A DNA stretch of 7,811 bases from UBA12403 sp043808565 (lineage in GTDB: Bacteria > Patescibacteriota > Patescibacteriia > UBA9934 > GWF2-40-263): contig JAZDEQ010000035.1 in the NCBI GenBank assembly GCA_043808565.1, positions 1-7,811 of the forward strand. Direction: 5' to 3'. The translations under genes were made by a program, and so were the position numbers. Shown one piece after another: positions 6,948 through 7,811 of the stretch. A model generated the notes under the pieces. That model worked only from the letters and a program-made list of their open reading frames with translations. It did no database searches and had not been told where the DNA came from. Positions within the stretch are counted from its first letter, which is position 1, and each line of letters starts with the position of its first letter.

Positions 6948-7098
6948 CTATGGATCGCCATGGGCCGCGGTCAAGTATGGCCTCGAGGACAGGCAGAAGA
7001 TGCTCGTCGAGGCCATCACGGGTCTCGAGAGGACAACCACTCTCGACCCGGCCCGGCGGGACTGGCTGCTGGCTCTGGCCCGGTCGGCGGTCGAATAG
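6948..7098 (+). ncRNA. GC-rich island: candidate structured RNA
   Basis: About 150 bp of roughly two-thirds GC, abruptly bounded in AT-rich DNA and lying between two intrinsic terminators. Its ends pair: CTAT (6948-6951) with ATAG (7095-7098), then GATCGCC (6953-6959) with GGCGGTC (7086-7092, one G-U), then GGGCC (6962-6966) with GGCCC (7077-7081). Inside are GGCCTCGA/TCGAGGCC (6979-6986 with 7007-7014) and TCGAGAG/CTCTCGA (7025-7031 with 7040-7046), the latter extended by CGGG/CCCG past a 2-nt bulge. I recognise no known RNA: no SRP GGAAG-type tetraloop motif, no RNase P or tmRNA hallmarks. No clear promoter was found. GC-rich DNA folds easily, and one reading frame (6970-7098) shows codon-like base bias, so a decayed or foreign coding fragment or a small mobile element is also possible. 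Confidence 0.4.
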
Positions 7099-7107
7099 TT
7101 CTTTCCC

Positions 7108-7124
7108 CCCTCTCTTCAAGAGGG
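7108..7124 (+). other. Hairpin after the GC-rich island
   Basis: CCCTCT (7108-7113) and AGAGGG (7119-7124) form a 6-bp stem with the loop CTTCA. It stands between the GC-rich island and the following terminator and may belong to the same transcript. Confidence 0.4.
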
Positions 7125-7132
7125 ACGTCACG

Positions 7133-7168
7133 CACCACGTTTTCACGAACGTGGTGTTGCTGTTTTTA
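7133..7168 (+). terminator. Intrinsic terminator after the GC-rich island
   Basis: CACCACGTT (7133-7141) pairs perfectly with AACGTGGTG (7148-7156), with a 6-nt loop TTCACG. The tail TTGCTGTTTTTA is an interrupted U-tract. A second terminator only about 220 bp after that of RNase J implies that something between them is transcribed. Confidence 0.65.
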
Positions 7169-7193
7169 TAAGAACTTTTCCCCAACCGACGCC

Positions 7194-7222
7194 TTGACAA
7201 AGAATAAACTATATACTATTAT
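7194..7222 (+). promoter_or_regulatory. Promoter of the trpR-like gene
   Basis: Perfect -35 TTGACA (7194-7199), 17-bp spacer, and -10 TATTAT (7217-7222, five of six). Transcription should start near 7229, about 9 nt before the ATG at 7238. This is the best promoter in the window. Confidence 0.85.
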
Positions 7223-7232
7223 ACTAGTATAA
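7219..7232. promoter_or_regulatory. Palindromic operator over the trpR-like promoter
   Basis: A perfect 14-bp palindrome, TTATACTAGTATAA, overlaps the -10 box and the predicted start of transcription. Its ACTAGT centre equals the core of the E. coli trp operator half-sites. A further half-site, ATACTA (7213-7218), lies 8 bp to the left of the matching ATACTA at 7221-7226. Placement over the promoter of a TrpR-family gene suggests autorepression. Confidence 0.6.
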
Positions 7233-7237
7233 AAAAT

Positions 7238-7519
7238 ATGAGCCTAGAAACTGCTTGGCGGCGCGAGCTAGAAAAAGTTTTGCGGTTAGCCGCTTGTGAC
7301 CCTAAAACCTTAGGTTTATTTCTCGACGATTTACTTTCATCAGAAGAGCTAACTGTTCTACCAATGCGCTGGCAGATTATTAAACGATTGTGGCAAAAAC
7401 AGCCACAACACGCCATTGCTAAAGATCTGGGAATTGGCGTAGCCACAGTCACTCGCGGCTCAAACATGCTAAAAAACAAAAATGGCGGTTTCTGGCAAGT
7501 TTTAAACAAACTAAAATAA
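7238..7519 (+). CDS. TrpR/YerC-type repressor
   Basis: Small all-helical DNA-binding protein of the Trp repressor superfamily, most like the YerC/YecD group. The 93-residue product has the family's helical segment LTVLPMRWQIIKRL (38-51). The helix-turn-helix reads HAIAKDLGIGVATVTRGSNM (58-77), very close to the E. coli TrpR reading head ending in ATITRGSN. Counterparts of the two Arg that sandwich the tryptophan indole in E. coli TrpR appear as R44 and R73. Family members act as dimers, which fits the palindrome over this gene's promoter. No tryptophan biosynthesis gene is in the window, so the co-repressor and targets are unknown; YerC proteins need not bind tryptophan. The ATG lacks a Shine-Dalgarno, and the leader is predicted at about 9 nt. 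A terminator follows about 95 bp after the stop. Confidence 0.9.
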   Translation: MSLETAWRRELEKVLRLAACDPKTLGLFLDDLLSSEELTVLPMRWQIIKRLWQKQPQHAIAKDLGIGVATVTRGSNMLKNKNGGFWQVLNKLK

Positions 7520-7560
7520 CTTTTATGTCATTCCAAACAAAAAATAATTTAAATTGGTGG

Positions 7561-7660
7561 CGAACTTGGCAAACCTAAGGCAAGATTCGTTTTATTTTTT
7601 CGAACATTTAATGAAAAACATTCTGGATCTTGCCCGGATGTTTTTTATTTTTGTTCGAAA
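7561..7660 (+). promoter_or_regulatory. Competing inverted repeats around the terminator
   Basis: CGAACTTG (7561-7568) can pair with CAAG-TTCG (7581-7589, one bulged A). GGCAAGAT (7579-7586), overlapping that right arm, can instead pair with ATCTTGCC (7627-7634), which would break the terminator hairpin at 7614-7646. TTTCGAACA (7598-7606) and TGTTCGAAA (7652-7660) enclose the terminator. Mutually exclusive pairings of this kind resemble an attenuator, but no downstream plus-strand gene is visible. Confidence 0.35.
7614..7652 (+). terminator. Intrinsic terminator after the trpR-like gene
   Basis: AAAAACAT (7614-7621) pairs with ATGTTTTT (7638-7645). The stem is extended by TC and GG on the left with CC and GG on the right around one mismatch. 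T-tracts at 7641-7646 and 7648-7652 follow. The A-run on the left could let it also stop leftward transcripts from the right edge. Confidence 0.6.
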
Positions 7661-7682
7661 GAGATTGGCGAATAATTAAGTC

Positions 7683-7811
7683 TTAATAAACCTCCAGCTC
7701 TGCTGGAGAGACATCAATAGGCTCTGCCGTCCCGGCGAGGAATCTTCGAAGGTGTGGTACTGTAAAAACAAGGGAAATGCCTCTTGATAGGGGTTTGCAA
7801 AAAATATATGC
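7683..7811 (-). CDS. Possible C-terminal end of a leftward gene (partial)
   Basis: A minus-strand frame enters from the right edge and stays open for 42 codons to a TAA at 7683-7685. The peptide includes SRGISLVFTVPHLRRFLAG and ends in SPAELEVY. It reads like protein, with plausible composition, but I do not recognise a family, and 42 codons can stay open by chance. A terminator able to work on both strands lies between it and the convergent trpR-like gene, which is weak support. The same DNA contains a perfect 7-bp hairpin (7692-7708), so it may instead be a structured or mobile-element end. Confidence 0.3.
   Translation of the reverse strand, partial: AYIFCKPLSRGISLVFTVPHLRRFLAGTAEPIDVSPAELEVY
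7692..7708. repeat. Perfect short palindrome
   Basis: CTCCAGC (7692-7698) and GCTGGAG (7702-7708) form a 7-bp stem with a TCT loop. A smaller hairpin, GCCG-TCC-CGGC, follows at about 7725-7735. GC-rich paired hairpins of this type are reminiscent of REP-like palindromes, but no second copy is in the window. Confidence 0.5.

Noticed and set aside
6829..6969. Extension of the island's reading frame upstream to a GTG after an AAGGAGG motif
   Set aside because: The Shine-Dalgarno-like motif is locked in a 9-bp hairpin, the frame passes through the RNase J terminator, and no other gene here uses a Shine-Dalgarno.
6948..7098. Known housekeeping RNA (SRP RNA, RNase P RNA, tmRNA, 6S RNA)
   Set aside because: The conserved core motifs of SRP, RNase P and tmRNA are missing, and the internal hairpins do not fit the rod with a central bubble expected of 6S RNA.
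6922..7200. Minus-strand open frame of 92 codons over the GC-rich island
   Set aside because: It spans the terminator hairpins and shows weaker codon-position bias than the plus-strand frame; I see no family.
6771..7232. Open frame of 153 codons from the end of RNase J to the trpR-like promoter
   Set aside because: It crosses two intrinsic terminators and several hairpins, and overlaps the next promoter; its Arg/Gly/Ser-rich middle is an off-frame reading of the GC-rich island.
1..7811. CRISPR array, prophage, toxin-antitoxin or defence system
   Set aside because: No regularly spaced repeats, integrase, capsid or nuclease/helicase genes, and no paired small toxin genes are visible.

Overview
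This AT-rich window looks like ordinary chromosome of a Patescibacteria/CPR bacterium. Four observations suggest this: a shortened SMC protein, a small SecG of the type seen in that group, a membrane-anchored family 5 solute-binding protein with no permease beside it, and a TrpR/YerC-type repressor. Placement is by recognition of protein style, not by a search. The standard code fits: stops are TAA and TAG, and no reassigned UGA is needed. None of the five complete protein genes has a recognisable Shine-Dalgarno sequence.

Layout: 1-140 is AT-rich non-coding. smc runs leftward (2441 to 141). A short divergent promoter region (2442-2570) separates it from secG (2571-2789), which is followed after 50 bp by the solute-binding protein gene (2840-4669). 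A tRNA-Leu(CAG) follows at 4689-4775, then a 161-bp spacer with hairpins, then ribonuclease J (4937-6781). A 456-bp gene-poor stretch (6782-7237) holds a strong intrinsic terminator, a sharply GC-rich island (6948-7098) whose ends can pair, a second terminator, and the promoter/operator of the trpR-like gene (7238-7519). The right end (7520-7811) has overlapping inverted repeats around a terminator and what may be the C-terminal end of a leftward gene cut by the edge.

The genes are mostly unrelated housekeeping functions: chromosome organisation (SMC), protein export (SecG), peptide or solute capture at the cell surface, translation (tRNA) and RNA decay (RNase J). The secG/solute-binding pair is plausibly one transcript. 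The trpR-like gene has an almost consensus promoter with a 14-bp palindrome laid over its -10 and start region, which suggests autorepression.

The most interesting points are a SMC without a recognisable hinge, the GC-rich island (candidate structured RNA or remnant of a high-GC gene) between two terminators, the self-operator of the trpR-like gene, and the consistent placement of -10 boxes only 11-15 nt before start codons, implying near-leaderless mRNAs.
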